A model generated the notes under the pieces. It was not told the DNA's origin and searched no databases. It worked only from the letters and a program-made list of their open reading frames with translations. Source: CALNYS01 sp942490855 (lineage in GTDB: Bacteria; Planctomycetota; Phycisphaerae; Phycisphaerales; UBA1924). Taken from it: DNA of 64,000 nt. The first letter of the stretch is position 1. Every line of letters begins with the position of its first letter. Of the stretch, positions 52,063 to 60,143 are shown in pieces. The translations under genes were made by a program, and so were the position numbers. The stretch covers positions 434,001 to 498,000 of the forward strand of contig CALNYS010000004.1 in assembly GCA_942490855.1 (NCBI GenBank). Direction: 5' to 3'.

Positions 52063-52788
52063 TTAGCGGCGGCGACGACCGGCGGTGATGCCGGCGAGGC
52101 CGAAGAGCGCCGCAGCGCCGGGGGCGGGAACGCCAACCACAACGCCGTTGACAGCGTTGTTGTTGCCGCCGGCCTGGTCGATCCAGTTGACGTCGAGGAC
52201 GCCTTCGAAACCGAGCGAGTGGATGTAGCCAGCACCGATGGTGCCGTCGCCACGAACGCCGCCGGCGCCCTCAAGGACGAACTGACCAGCGAAGACGCCC
52301 CAGAGGCCGCCGCCGAGGTCAACGCCGTTGCCAGCGACGCCCTGACGGGAGCCACCGGTGCCGGGGACATCGAACCAGCCGCCGGCGACGCCGTTCGCGG
52401 AGAACGCGAAGTCGGGGTCGGTGGTGGTGGCCGAAGCGCCGGGGAACGGGCCGCCGATGCCGACGTAGGAGTCCCACTGCGACTCGGGCACGAAGCCCCA
52501 GGCGCCGGGGTTCAGGTCGCCGTCGGTGTCCTGGACCGAACCGAACACGCCGGTCTGGATCAGGTTGGAACCGTCGGTGGACGCGAAGTTGGCGTTACCG
52601 ATGGAGTTGAGGATGTCGTCGGCTTCGTCGAAGACGATGAACAGCTCGTAGACGCGGGAAGCGCCGTTCGCGGTCGCGGAGGACGCGGCCGAGTTGGTGG
52701 CGTTCTCAGCGAGCAGGCCGCCAACAAAGGCAGCGTTGGCAGCACCGGCAGCAGCAAGGCCGGCGATAACAGTCAGAGTGCGGATCAT
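52063..52788 (-). CDS. Secreted FDEADD-family protein, member 5 (type B)
   Basis: 241 residues from the ATG at 52788. Signal: MIRTLTVIAGLAAAGAANAA. Mature start: FVGGLLAENATNSAASSATA. Core: RVYELFIVFDEADDILNSIG, SVQDTDGDLNPGAWGFVPES, DLGGGLWGVFAGQFVLEGAG, then GYIHSLGFEGVLDVNWIDQ and the tail VGVPAPGAAALFGLAGITAG plus RRRR. It is the promoter-proximal member of the array, with a good candidate promoter about 100 bases upstream. It served as reference for the deletion in member 3: the 66-bp segment lost there lies between the AACGCCG copies at 52255 and 52321. Function unknown. Confidence 0.8.
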   Translation of the reverse strand: MIRTLTVIAGLAAAGAANAAFVGGLLAENATNSAASSATANGASRVYELFIVFDEADDILNSIGNANFASTDGSNLIQTGVFGSVQDTDGDLNPGAWGFVPESQWDSYVGIGGPFPGASATTTDPDFAFSANGVAGGWFDVPGTGGSRQGVAGNGVDLGGGLWGVFAGQFVLEGAGGVRGDGTIGAGYIHSLGFEGVLDVNWIDQAGGNNNAVNGVVVGVPAPGAAALFGLAGITAGRRRR

Positions 52789-53127
52789 GTAAATCTCTCC
52801 TCTTTCACAGTACTGGAAGATGGTTCTGACGGGCGTCAACAGGCCATTGCCTGCGGTTGCGACACCCGACGAATCACACGTTGCTCACCCAAAGTGTACC
52901 CCGCCCCGCAGAACCGTCCAAGACCTCCTTATAGATTTCCTCGGACATTTTCGCCCTCTTCACCCGATCCGCACAACGCGCTCTGGGCCGCAAGAAACGC
53001 CTTTTTCGGGCGATTTCTTGCCGATCTTCACGGCTTTATCGGCAGCCCGCGGGCGAGCGCAAGGCGGCACGGGAGCCGGGACAGCCCCGGGGGCCCGAAA
53101 ACAGGGGCGCTGGGGCTGCCTGTTCGC
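52789..53127. other. Upstream region of the FDEADD array
   Basis: 339 bases with no credible gene. The left part contains the leader and promoter of member 5. From 52922 to 53127 nothing recognisable is seen apart from a C-rich stretch. Confidence 0.6.
52893..52921 (-). promoter_or_regulatory. Candidate sigma70-type promoter of the FDEADD array
   Basis: On the minus strand: TTGGAC (52916-52921), 17 bases, TACACT (52893-52898). Spacing is optimal and both boxes match four or five of six consensus bases. The predicted leader is about 95 nt and ends in a GGAGAG ribosome site. Confidence 0.6.
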
Positions 53128-53730
53128 TTATTGTTCGCTGAGCTCGGCCTCGACCTCGATCTTCCGCAGCTCAAAGTACGAACGCCACTCGGGGTCCGTC
53201 TCCTGAAACAGGGCGATGCGCAGGCGGTCGAGGGTGGCCTCGTCGCTCTCTCCCAGGCGGGCGCGGGCGTAGATCACGCCTCGCAGGGCCGGGAGGTAGC
53301 GGGGATCGCGTTCGAGGGCGTCGGCGTAGAACCCGGCGGCCTCGCGGAGGTGGCGGGTGCGTTCCCAGGTGAGGCCCAGGTTGTAGAGCGGCCTCGGGTC
53401 GCCGGGGGCGCGCTCGGAGGCGTTCACAAACGCGTCGGCGGCGTTGATGTAGCGCCCCGCGTTGAGGTGCAGCACGCCGAGGTTGTTCCAGGCGCCGGGG
53501 AAATCGGACCACGCGGTGACCGCGTCGCGGTAGAGGCGGGCGGCGTCCTCGGGGTCGCGGGCCTGCTGGGCCTTGGCGGCGAGTTTCCGGGCCTCGGCGA
53601 TGCGCTCGCCCTCGTTGATGGTGATCGTCGTGACGTCCTTCTGGCGGTTGGACGAATCGGACGCGCAGCCCGCGAGGGCGGCGAGGCAGAGGAGGAGCGC
53701 CGCGGGAGCGGACGCGAGAGGGGTCTTCAC
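53128..53730 (-). CDS. TPR-repeat lipoprotein at the end of the gsp operon
   Basis: 200 residues. Signal with lipobox: APAALLLCLAALAGCASDSS. The mature protein has at least three tetratricopeptide repeats: AARLYRDAVTAWSDFPGAWN with NLGVLHLNAGRYINAADAFV, DPRPLYNLGLTWERTRHLRE, and RDPRYLPALRGVIYARARLG. Start overlaps the gspM-like stop by four bases, so it is the last gene of the secretion operon. By analogy with pilotins and TPR lipoproteins (PilF, PilW), it could help the secretin assemble in the outer membrane; this is inference from position and architecture. Confidence 0.82.
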   Translation of the reverse strand: MKTPLASAPAALLLCLAALAGCASDSSNRQKDVTTITINEGERIAEARKLAAKAQQARDPEDAARLYRDAVTAWSDFPGAWNNLGVLHLNAGRYINAADAFVNASERAPGDPRPLYNLGLTWERTRHLREAAGFYADALERDPRYLPALRGVIYARARLGESDEATLDRLRIALFQETDPEWRSYFELRKIEVEAELSEQ

Positions 53731-54305
53731 TGTTCGATCTCCCAGCGGGAAAAACGGACGTTGACGCGCCAGCCTTCAGAGGACGGGTTGAGCGTGACGC
53801 CGCTGACGAAGATGCCGTCGATCTGATCGGTCACGGCCTGCATCCATTCGAGGGTCTGTTCGATCTCGCCCTCGTTGATGGTGGCCTCGATGGTTCGCAG
53901 GAGCAGGGGCGAGTCGAGCCCGAGCATGCGGCGGTCGCTGATCTGCCCGAGCTGGAGCGCCCGCTTCTCGATGTTGAGCGAGTCGGCGATGTGCTCGAGG
54001 CGCGACCGGATGTTGCGCATCATCGGGGCGTACTGACGCTGCAGCTCGCGCTGGGCGTCGCTGTTCTGGTAGGCGTCGATCTCCTCGCGGAGATTGACCA
54101 GCCTCTGCATGGTGTACTGGGAGCTGACCATCCCGGCCCGGGCGCGGGCGCGCTGGGTGGACGCGTAGAGCGCGAACGCGGCCGAGGCGATCAGGATCGC
54201 GGCCGCGACGGCGACCAGCGCGACCGGGCGGTTGCGACGCTCGGCGGCGACGGCCTCGACGCTCGCCTCGAGGCGGCGCTTGCGATCGGCGGTGCGGGAG
54301 ATCAT
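53727..54305 (-). CDS. GspM/PilO-like inner-membrane secretion component
   Basis: 192 residues from the ATG at 54305, overlapping the preceding stop. A basic cytoplasmic N-terminus is followed by one transmembrane helix (VALVAVAAAILIASAAFALY), then a periplasmic coiled coil (LVNLREEIDAYQNSDAQREL) and a ferredoxin-like domain (RTIEATINEGEIEQTLEWMQ, DGIFVSGVTLNPSSEGWRVN). The topology and position after the GspL-like gene match GspM or PilN/PilO, but similarity is weak. It would link the inner-membrane platform to the rest of the machine. Confidence 0.65.
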   Translation of the reverse strand: MISRTADRKRRLEASVEAVAAERRNRPVALVAVAAAILIASAAFALYASTQRARARAGMVSSQYTMQRLVNLREEIDAYQNSDAQRELQRQYAPMMRNIRSRLEHIADSLNIEKRALQLGQISDRRMLGLDSPLLLRTIEATINEGEIEQTLEWMQAVTDQIDGIFVSGVTLNPSSEGWRVNVRFSRWEIEQ

Positions 54306-55690
54306 TTCCACGGCCCCGAGAGGCGGAAGATGAGCGTCGGGGGCGCCCCGTTCACGCGTTCGGACCAGTCCATCGGGTGCTCGGCCCCGTCGTCGCGCGG
54401 CGCGTCGAGCAGCGACATGAGCTTCTCCCCGTCGGCGTAGGTCGCGATGCGGAGCTGGGCGGACCCGGTGCGGTCCTCGATGCTGATGCGGTTGATCGCC
54501 GCCCCGTCGACTTTCTCGATCGCGTCCAGGAGGCGCTGGAGCTCCGAGTAGATCGGCTTGGGCGTCGGGGGCGGCTCGAGCCTCGGGTGGTCCCGCTTGA
54601 TGGTCGCGAAGTGAGAATCGAGGGCGGAGACCAGGTCGGGGTTGTTCTCGTTGCCCGGCGACGCGACGCGGACGAGCTCGCGGGCGTCGGTCCGCAGCTG
54701 TGCGCGGGCGTCGTGGTACGCGCCGGCCGCGCGCTGGGCGCGGACGCCGAGGCCCGCGATCCCGATCGCGAGCAGCACCACGGAGAACGCCGCGAGGCGG
54801 TAGACGCGCCGGTGCGACCGGCTTGGGCGCCGGGTCAGCGTGGGCGTCGAGCGGCGGGGGTCGCTCTCGGGGGAGACCGCCTGGGCCGCGCCCTGGAGCA
54901 GCTCGCGGAGCGGGTCCGCGGTGGTGACAACCTCGGTTTTCGCCGAGGGCCAGACGGAGGCGATCGCGTCGGGGACGTCGCTGACCTCCCCGATGAGCGT
55001 GAAGCGGTCGGGGGTGCGCCCGAGCTGGGCGGACCAGGTGAGCCAGTCGAGGGCCAGGCGGCCGGCGGCGGGGTTCCCGGGGGAGTCGGCCGAGGGCTGT
55101 CGGCACATCCCCGCGGCGACGAGCCCGCCCTCGTGCCCCCACGCCCAGAGCAGGCGGTCGGGGCGGTCGGCGGCGACGATGCACTCGAGCCCGCCCTCGA
55201 CGCGCCGGGCCAGGGCGTGCCAGAGCGAGAGCGCCTCGCCGACGCGCACGCCGCGGGCGTCGAGCGCGTCAAAGAGCAGCCTGACGGCGGCGTCGGGCGT
55301 TTCGAGCACGGCCGCGAAGGGCTCGGGCGGCGTGCCGCCAGCGCGCCCGCCCGATCGGGGTTCGACCAGCGGCTGGACGAGATCGCCCGCGCCGTCGTCG
55401 TCGCCCCAGTCGGCGCGGCGCTGGCGCACGGCCGCGGTGATGACGGCGGCCTCGCGGGTGGGTGCGGCGATCCAGAGGCAGCGGGCCTCGTCCACGTCGA
55501 GGCACGCGGCGTCGAGTCGGCGCCCGGGGAGACGGTCGGCGATCCAGCCCGCGGCGGCCTCGGCGAGGGTGCGCAGGGGCGGCGGCTGGTCCGGGTCCTC
55601 AGAAGGGGGCGCGGTCCACACGTCGTCGACGCCCTCGGCGACGAGGCGGACGGACGCGAGATCGGTGGAGATCAGGCAGGCGGCGCTCAC
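54302..55690 (-). CDS. GspL/PilM-like secretion component
   Basis: 462 residues. The N-terminal 280 residues resemble the actin-like cytoplasmic domain of GspL/PilM: LISTDLASVRLVAEGVDDVW, LLWAWGHEGGLVAAGMCRQP and LALDWLTWSAQLGRTPDRFT. A transmembrane helix (RLAAFSVVLLAIGIAGLGVR, about 297-318) is followed by a periplasmic domain with a coiled coil and a ferredoxin-like part (LQRLLDAIEKVDGAAINRIS). This is the fused PilM-PilN layout of GspL. It overlaps both neighbours by four bases. Sequence drift is large, so the call rests on topology and order. Confidence 0.7.
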   Translation of the reverse strand: MSAACLISTDLASVRLVAEGVDDVWTAPPSEDPDQPPPLRTLAEAAAGWIADRLPGRRLDAACLDVDEARCLWIAAPTREAAVITAAVRQRRADWGDDDGAGDLVQPLVEPRSGGRAGGTPPEPFAAVLETPDAAVRLLFDALDARGVRVGEALSLWHALARRVEGGLECIVAADRPDRLLWAWGHEGGLVAAGMCRQPSADSPGNPAAGRLALDWLTWSAQLGRTPDRFTLIGEVSDVPDAIASVWPSAKTEVVTTADPLRELLQGAAQAVSPESDPRRSTPTLTRRPSRSHRRVYRLAAFSVVLLAIGIAGLGVRAQRAAGAYHDARAQLRTDARELVRVASPGNENNPDLVSALDSHFATIKRDHPRLEPPPTPKPIYSELQRLLDAIEKVDGAAINRISIEDRTGSAQLRIATYADGEKLMSLLDAPRDDGAEHPMDWSERVNGAPPTLIFRLSGPWK

Positions 55691-56349
55691 CGGTCGCGGT
55701 CCGGGACGATGGCCTCGGGGCGGGACCGGCGGTCCCGCTCGGCGCGGGCGCGCTGCTGCTCGGCCGCGAGGTCGAGGTCGCGGCGGTAGCGGGCCGCGGA
55801 GTCGAGCGAGGAACGCGCCGGCTCGGCGAGCGGCATGCGCCGTTCTTCGTCGTTGACTTCCACGATCAGATGGTCGGCGTAGATGCTCACGACAAGGAGA
55901 TCGGCGATCTCCTCGCCTTCGCGCACAAAACGCTGGCGCCCGTTGACCTCGATGAGGGCGGCCGGGGCCGAGGAGCCGAGGATGGCGCCGAGGTACTGGA
56001 AGTTGCCCGCGGTGTAGGTCGCGGGCCCCTCGCCCTCGCTCCCCGGGTCTTCGGGATCGTCGGGGTTTTTCGGCGGGTTCTCTGGCCTCGGCGTCTCGTC
56101 GTCAACGACGTTGTGGTTGAGCCCGCGCAGGGTGTCCGCGAGGGCGAGCCAGTCGGTCTGGGGCCAGGACGCGTCGATATCGACGCCCTCTTCGCCCTCG
56201 AAGGGCCCGATGGGCTCGATCACCGGCTTGGACACGCTGCGTCCCGGGGCAAGGTGCGCGACGACCGCGAACCCGCCGGCGAGGATCACCCCGGCCAGCA
56301 GCAGCGGCGTCATGCGTATCGCTTGGTCGGCGGTCAGTCCCATGGTCAC
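55687..56349 (-). CDS. GspC-like inner-membrane secretion component
   Basis: 220 residues. One transmembrane helix (MTPLLLAGVILAGGFAVVAH), a Pro/Asp/Glu-rich linker (about 70-105) and a compact beta domain (YTAGNFQYLGAILGSSAPAA, LIEVNGRQRFVREGEEIADL, LVVSIYADHLIVEVNDEERR) that matches the homology region of GspC, which contacts the secretin N0 domain. No PDZ domain follows; instead it ends in a basic helix (RYRRDLDLAAEQQRARAERD). Located between gspK- and gspL-like genes rather than before gspD as in enterobacteria. Moderately sure. Confidence 0.7.
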   Translation of the reverse strand: MTMGLTADQAIRMTPLLLAGVILAGGFAVVAHLAPGRSVSKPVIEPIGPFEGEEGVDIDASWPQTDWLALADTLRGLNHNVVDDETPRPENPPKNPDDPEDPGSEGEGPATYTAGNFQYLGAILGSSAPAALIEVNGRQRFVREGEEIADLLVVSIYADHLIVEVNDEERRMPLAEPARSSLDSAARYRRDLDLAAEQQRARAERDRRSRPEAIVPDRDR

Positions 56350-57125
56350 CCTGTCTCGCGTGCGGTGCGCGCGTCGTCGATCGCGCGCAACTCGTCTTCA
56401 GCGTACTCGATCCATTCGTGTACGACGGCCTCTGTGGGCGATCGTTCCAGCAACATGTCGTATCGGCGCTTGCCCGCCCAGTCCTGCGTTTCAACCGTGA
56501 TCTTCCACAGGGTCGAGTCGAAGACGGCGGCGCGCGTGATGAAGAGACGGTCCTGCGGGTCCATCTGCATCGTCGACACGATGCGCGAGAACTCCGCGCG
56601 GTCCACGCCGCCCTGGTTCCGGCGAAGGCGCAGCACCTCGTCGGCGAACGAGGGGCCGTTCTCCTCGGTCATCGCCTCGAGCACCTCGCGCGGGGCGCCG
56701 TTCATGCTGATCTGCCAGGGGCCCACGCTCCGGGTGAGATCGGGGCGCGTGCGCAGGCGGGTGAGCATCGCGAAGTACTGGGGCTTGAGCTCGTTCTCGA
56801 CCGCGACCGTGCCGCGCAGCGGGAAGCCCTGCCCGTTGAACACACGGGCGACCGCGCGCGCGCCGCTGGGCAGCTCGAAGACGTGGGTTTTTTCCGAGTT
56901 ATCGGCCTGCTCGGCGAGCTCGGAGCGGGAGAGGTCCTCGATCCACTTCAGCACGACCGCGCGCACGCCGTACATGTCGTGGCGCCGGCGGTACTCGTTG
57001 AGCTGGCGCTCGATCTGGCGGGTCTGCGCGTCCTGGCGCTGGAGCGCGACGGTCACGATGAGGGACACCGACAGCAGCACGATCAGCGTGAGCGGGAGGG
57101 CGAAGGCTCGTCGGGCGGCGTGCAT
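56346..57125 (-). CDS. gspK: GspK-like minor pseudopilin
   Basis: 259 residues from the ATG at 57125, which shares a base with the gspJ stop. N-terminal helix: FALPLTLIVLLSVSLIVTVA preceded by AARRA, resembling a degenerate prepilin leader (GspK lacks the Glu5). The body contains GPWQISMNGAPREVLEAMTE and LRLRRNQGGVDRAEFSRIVS, typical of the GspK SAM-like alpha domain with LNxN-type start. The size is a little short of the usual 300. GspK caps the pseudopilus tip together with GspI and GspJ, which are its neighbours here. Symbol assigned on order and the alpha-domain motif. Confidence 0.72.
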   Translation of the reverse strand: MHAARRAFALPLTLIVLLSVSLIVTVALQRQDAQTRQIERQLNEYRRRHDMYGVRAVVLKWIEDLSRSELAEQADNSEKTHVFELPSGARAVARVFNGQGFPLRGTVAVENELKPQYFAMLTRLRTRPDLTRSVGPWQISMNGAPREVLEAMTEENGPSFADEVLRLRRNQGGVDRAEFSRIVSTMQMDPQDRLFITRAAVFDSTLWKITVETQDWAGKRRYDMLLERSPTEAVVHEWIEYAEDELRAIDDARTARETG

Positions 57126-57925
57126 CAGCGCGGCTCCCGGCTGGTGCTGGAAGCGCCGAACGCGAACATCCAGTCCACCTTCTCGCCGCTCTCGGTCCAC
57201 AGCGTCGCGCGCAGCGCCCACGGGAGGTCGGTCGCGACGTACGCCGCGAAGTCATCGAACGCGCCCTCGCTGTCGGTGAGCGACCACTCCGCGAGCGTGA
57301 GGCGGTCGAGCAGGACGGTCGGCTTGCCGGGCGGGTCGATGGGCGTCCACTGGAGGCGCCAGCGTTCGCCGGCGCGGGAGTCGAAGGGGACGAGGTCGAA
57401 GGCGCCGCGGATCGGTTCGGCGCGGGCCTGGTCGCCGAAGGGCGCCCGCGCGAGCAGGAACTCAAGACGACGAACGCCGAGCGCCGCATCGTCGCCCCGG
57501 TATTCCCACTCGCCCTCCTCGGACAGGTGCCCCATGCGCACGCGCGGCGGGGCGGGCGGGATGGGGCGGGTTTCGACGAGTGTTTCGGTCGTTTCGGCGC
57601 GGTCTTCGACAGAGCGGTCGCGCAGCGCTTCGAAGAACTCATCGCGGTCCTGGAGGCTGTCGAAGAGGTCGGCCTGGGTGCGTTCTTCGACGGCGGCGCG
57701 TGCGGCCTCGTCGGGGTCGTAGCCCTCGGGCGCCGCGACGATCGAGTGCGTCGCCCGCGCGATCGTGCGCTGCACGAACGCGAGGCGCATCGTCGTGTCG
57801 AGGCGCGTCGCGAACCCGCTGTCCATCCGCGAGACGGACGACAGCAGCGCGTACCCGCCCGCGAGGACCATCGAGCCGATGACCATCGCGAGCAGCAGCT
57901 CGAGCAGCGTGAAGGCGCGGGTCAT
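57125..57925 (-). CDS. gspJ: GspJ-like minor pseudopilin
   Basis: 266 residues. Prepilin leader MTRAFTLLELLLAMVIGSMV: Phe+1 and Glu+5 are present, but the residue before the cleavage site is Ala, not Gly. The helix continues as LAGGYALLSSVSRMDSGFAT. The globular part includes LEFLLARAPFGDQARAEPIR and RWRLQWTPIDPPGKPTVLLD, comparable with GspJ beta-sheet edges. It overlaps gspI by four bases. Assignment to J rather than H rests on the length and the I-J-K order. Confidence 0.72.
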   Translation of the reverse strand: MTRAFTLLELLLAMVIGSMVLAGGYALLSSVSRMDSGFATRLDTTMRLAFVQRTIARATHSIVAAPEGYDPDEAARAAVEERTQADLFDSLQDRDEFFEALRDRSVEDRAETTETLVETRPIPPAPPRVRMGHLSEEGEWEYRGDDAALGVRRLEFLLARAPFGDQARAEPIRGAFDLVPFDSRAGERWRLQWTPIDPPGKPTVLLDRLTLAEWSLTDSEGAFDDFAAYVATDLPWALRATLWTESGEKVDWMFAFGASSTSREPR

Positions 57926-58458
57926 CGCGTGCTCCCCGGCGCGCGGATGCCCATCAGCTCCTCGAGCTGGTTGAACATGATGGTTTCTTCGTCGGTGTCG
58001 AAGGGGTCGTAGATGCGCGTGAGCTCCGCGATCTGGCCACGCACCATGTCGGGCTCCCCGCCCGCGTCGGCGTACACCTTGACCGTCACCTGCACGAGAC
58101 CGGCCGCGAGGCGCTGGTTGCCCGTTGTTTCCCGGATCGAACGCGAGCGCCGTCGGGAGACGCCCGAACTGGATGCGTCCTCCTCAAGGACGGCCTCGTC
58201 GAGCTCGAAGCGAAACACCCCGCGTCCCTGCGAGATGGGCGGGCCCTCGGGGTCGGGGAGCGAGCCCGGGTCGATCATGTGGTTGAGGAGGAGGCGGTGG
58301 GCGACCTCCATCGCGTTGAGGCGTTCCTGTTCGATCGCCGCGATGCGCTGGATCGCGCCCATCCCGCCGAGCCCGATGGTGGTCGCGGCGCCCAGGATGA
58401 GCAGCGCGAGCATCGCCTCGAGCAGGGTCATGCCGCGATGTCGGCGCGGGCGGCGCAT
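57922..58458 (-). CDS. gspI: GspI-like minor pseudopilin
   Basis: 178 residues. Leader RRHRGMTLLEAMLALLILGA is the classic GspI type: Gly-1, Met+1, Glu+5. The helix is followed by AIEQERLNAMEVAHRLLLNH, which matches the conserved GspI region after the helix (A-x-E-x-A/E), and a beta part (GLVQVTVKVYADAGGEPDMV). A Ser/Arg-rich loop (about 95-110) is unusual. It lies ten bases after gspG and overlaps gspJ. No separate gspH was found, so this protein or gspJ may also cover that role. Confidence 0.75.
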   Translation of the reverse strand: MRRPRRHRGMTLLEAMLALLILGAATTIGLGGMGAIQRIAAIEQERLNAMEVAHRLLLNHMIDPGSLPDPEGPPISQGRGVFRFELDEAVLEEDASSSGVSRRRSRSIRETTGNQRLAAGLVQVTVKVYADAGGEPDMVRGQIAELTRIYDPFDTDEETIMFNQLEELMGIRAPGSTR

Positions 58459-58468
58459 CAGAGCTGCC

Positions 58469-58864
58469 TTAGAGCGCCCAGACGCTGAGGTCGTCTTCGG
58501 TCCCCCACTGCCCGTCGGGGCCGGAGCTCTTGATATCGAAGGGGCGGTTGGGGTCCTGCGTGGGGCAGAGGTAGTTGAAGGGGTTGTTCCAGCCGTCGCC
58601 GGGGATCTTTTCCATGTACGACGGCACGAGCGCGGCGAGCCCCTCGGCGGTCGTGGGGAAGCTGCCCTTGTCGAGGCGGTACTGCTGCAGCTGCGTCTTG
58701 AAGGTGACGAGCTGGTTGGACGTCGCCTTGATCATCGCGCGGTCGCTGGCGCCGATGAGGTTCACGGCCGCGACCGTGGCGAGGACGCCCAGGATGGCGA
58801 GCACCAGCAGGATCTCGAGGAGCGTGAAGGCGCGTCGGCGGGTGAGGGTTGTTCGGGTGGTCAT
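58469..58864 (-). CDS. gspG: Major pseudopilin GspG
   Basis: 131 residues, the expected size. Prepilin leader RRRAFTLLEILLVLAILGVL: Phe+1, Glu+5, with Ala instead of Gly before the cleavage site. Conserved GspG features: LVTFKTQLQQYRLDKGSFPT and TAEGLAALVPSY; then GWNNPFNYLCPTQDPNRPFD and DIKSSGPDGQWGTEDDLSVW, whose acidic residues form the Ca-binding loop. It is the main subunit of the secretion pseudopilus. It is separated from gspF by a 70-base gap with its own ribosome site, suggesting higher translation than its neighbours. Confidence 0.93.
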   Translation of the reverse strand: MTTRTTLTRRRAFTLLEILLVLAILGVLATVAAVNLIGASDRAMIKATSNQLVTFKTQLQQYRLDKGSFPTTAEGLAALVPSYMEKIPGDGWNNPFNYLCPTQDPNRPFDIKSSGPDGQWGTEDDLSVWAL

Positions 58865-58933
58865 CGGTTCGGTCCCATCGAGAAGAGTGCGTGTGCGTGG
58901 TGGATCAGACGCGCGAGTCGGTCGGCGGTTCGC

Positions 58934-60139
58934 CTACCCGACGGCGCTCGAGAGATTCATCAGGGGGATCATCAGCGCCAGAACGATAGCCCCCACAAAC
59001 AAGAAGACGAGCACGAGGATCGCCGGCCCGAGGAGGGACAGCAGGCGGCTGGACGCCTCCTCGGATCGTTCGGCGTACTCCTGCGTGAGCGATTCGAACG
59101 TCGGCTCGAGGTCGCCCGCGCGGTCGGCGGCGACGAGGAGCTTGCGGGTCGCGAGCGGGAGGGCGTCGACCTCCTCGGCGAGCTTCGCGAAGACGCCGCC
59201 GTCGACGAGCCCGCTCTGGAGGTTCTCGAGCTGCTCGCGCAGGCGGGGGTGCTTGACGGTCATCGCGCTGACGCTGAGCGAGTCGGCGAGCGGGACGCCG
59301 GAGCGCGACATCGCGGCGAGGACGGCAAAGAGCGAGGCGCACTCGCCCGAGATCCCGGCGCGCTCGACGACCGGGATGCGCCGCAGGAGCGCGCCGGCGG
59401 CGGGGACAAAGGAGCGCCGGCCCACGATGGCGCCGATCAGCACCGCGCCGATCCCGAGGATCACGAGCAGCAGGTTGCCGCGCATCCAGAGCCCGGTGCG
59501 GATCACGAGCTGGGAGTACCCCGGGAGCTCGGCGTTGGCTTTCGTGAGCGCATCGCCCAGCGTGGGGACGACGACGAGCAGCATGAGCCCGAGCACGCCG
59601 ACGCCGATCACCGCGACGAACGCCGGGTACATCAGCATGGTCTTGGCGCGCGACGCGACGCTCGCGCGCCGTTTCGCCGACTCCGACAGGCGCTTCGCGG
59701 CCGGCGCGAGGTCGCCCGAACGCTCCGCGGCGCGGTAGACGGCGATCGCGACGTCGTCGAACCCGCCCACGTCGATGCACGCGTCGGCGAAGGAGTCGCC
59801 CGCGGCGACGCGCTCGCGCAGCAGGCGCACCTTGCGCTGGGCTTTCGCGCCGACGACGCTCTCGGCGACCTCCAGCGCTTCGACGAGCGGGACGCCGCGG
59901 CTCACGAGGAGCGAGAGCTGTTCGTTGAGCGAGAGGTAATCGTTGAGCGAGAGTTTCTCTTCGCCGCCGCCCGACGCCCAGGCCGGGATCTGCCAGGCGC
60001 GCAGGAGGAGCAGGTTCTCGTCCCCGAGCGCGTCGGCGAGCGCGGCGCGCCCGGCGGCGGCGCGCAGCCCGCGCCGTCTGGCGCCCGTGGCCGTCACCGC
60101 GGTGAAGAGGAATTGTTTCGGGGCCGCCTGCACGCTCAT
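58934..60139 (-). CDS. gspF: Inner-membrane platform protein GspF
   Basis: 401 residues, the typical length. Two similar cytoplasmic helical domains are each followed by membrane helices: LSLLVSRGVPLVEALEVAES and FAVLAAMSRSGVPLADSLSV are the repeated core motifs. Hydrophobic stretches are MYPAFVAVIGVGVLGLMLLV, NLLLVILGIGAVLIGAIVG and ILVLVFLFVGAIVLALMIPL. The conserved AERSGDLAPAAKRLSE and ADRAGDLEPTFESLTQEYAE pair is complete. It connects the GspE ATPase to the pseudopilus. Follows gspE with a four-base gap. Confidence 0.93.
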   Translation of the reverse strand: MSVQAAPKQFLFTAVTATGARRRGLRAAAGRAALADALGDENLLLLRAWQIPAWASGGGEEKLSLNDYLSLNEQLSLLVSRGVPLVEALEVAESVVGAKAQRKVRLLRERVAAGDSFADACIDVGGFDDVAIAVYRAAERSGDLAPAAKRLSESAKRRASVASRAKTMLMYPAFVAVIGVGVLGLMLLVVVPTLGDALTKANAELPGYSQLVIRTGLWMRGNLLLVILGIGAVLIGAIVGRRSFVPAAGALLRRIPVVERAGISGECASLFAVLAAMSRSGVPLADSLSVSAMTVKHPRLREQLENLQSGLVDGGVFAKLAEEVDALPLATRKLLVAADRAGDLEPTFESLTQEYAERSEEASSRLLSLLGPAILVLVFLFVGAIVLALMIPLMNLSSAVG

Positions 60140-60143
60140 CGGT

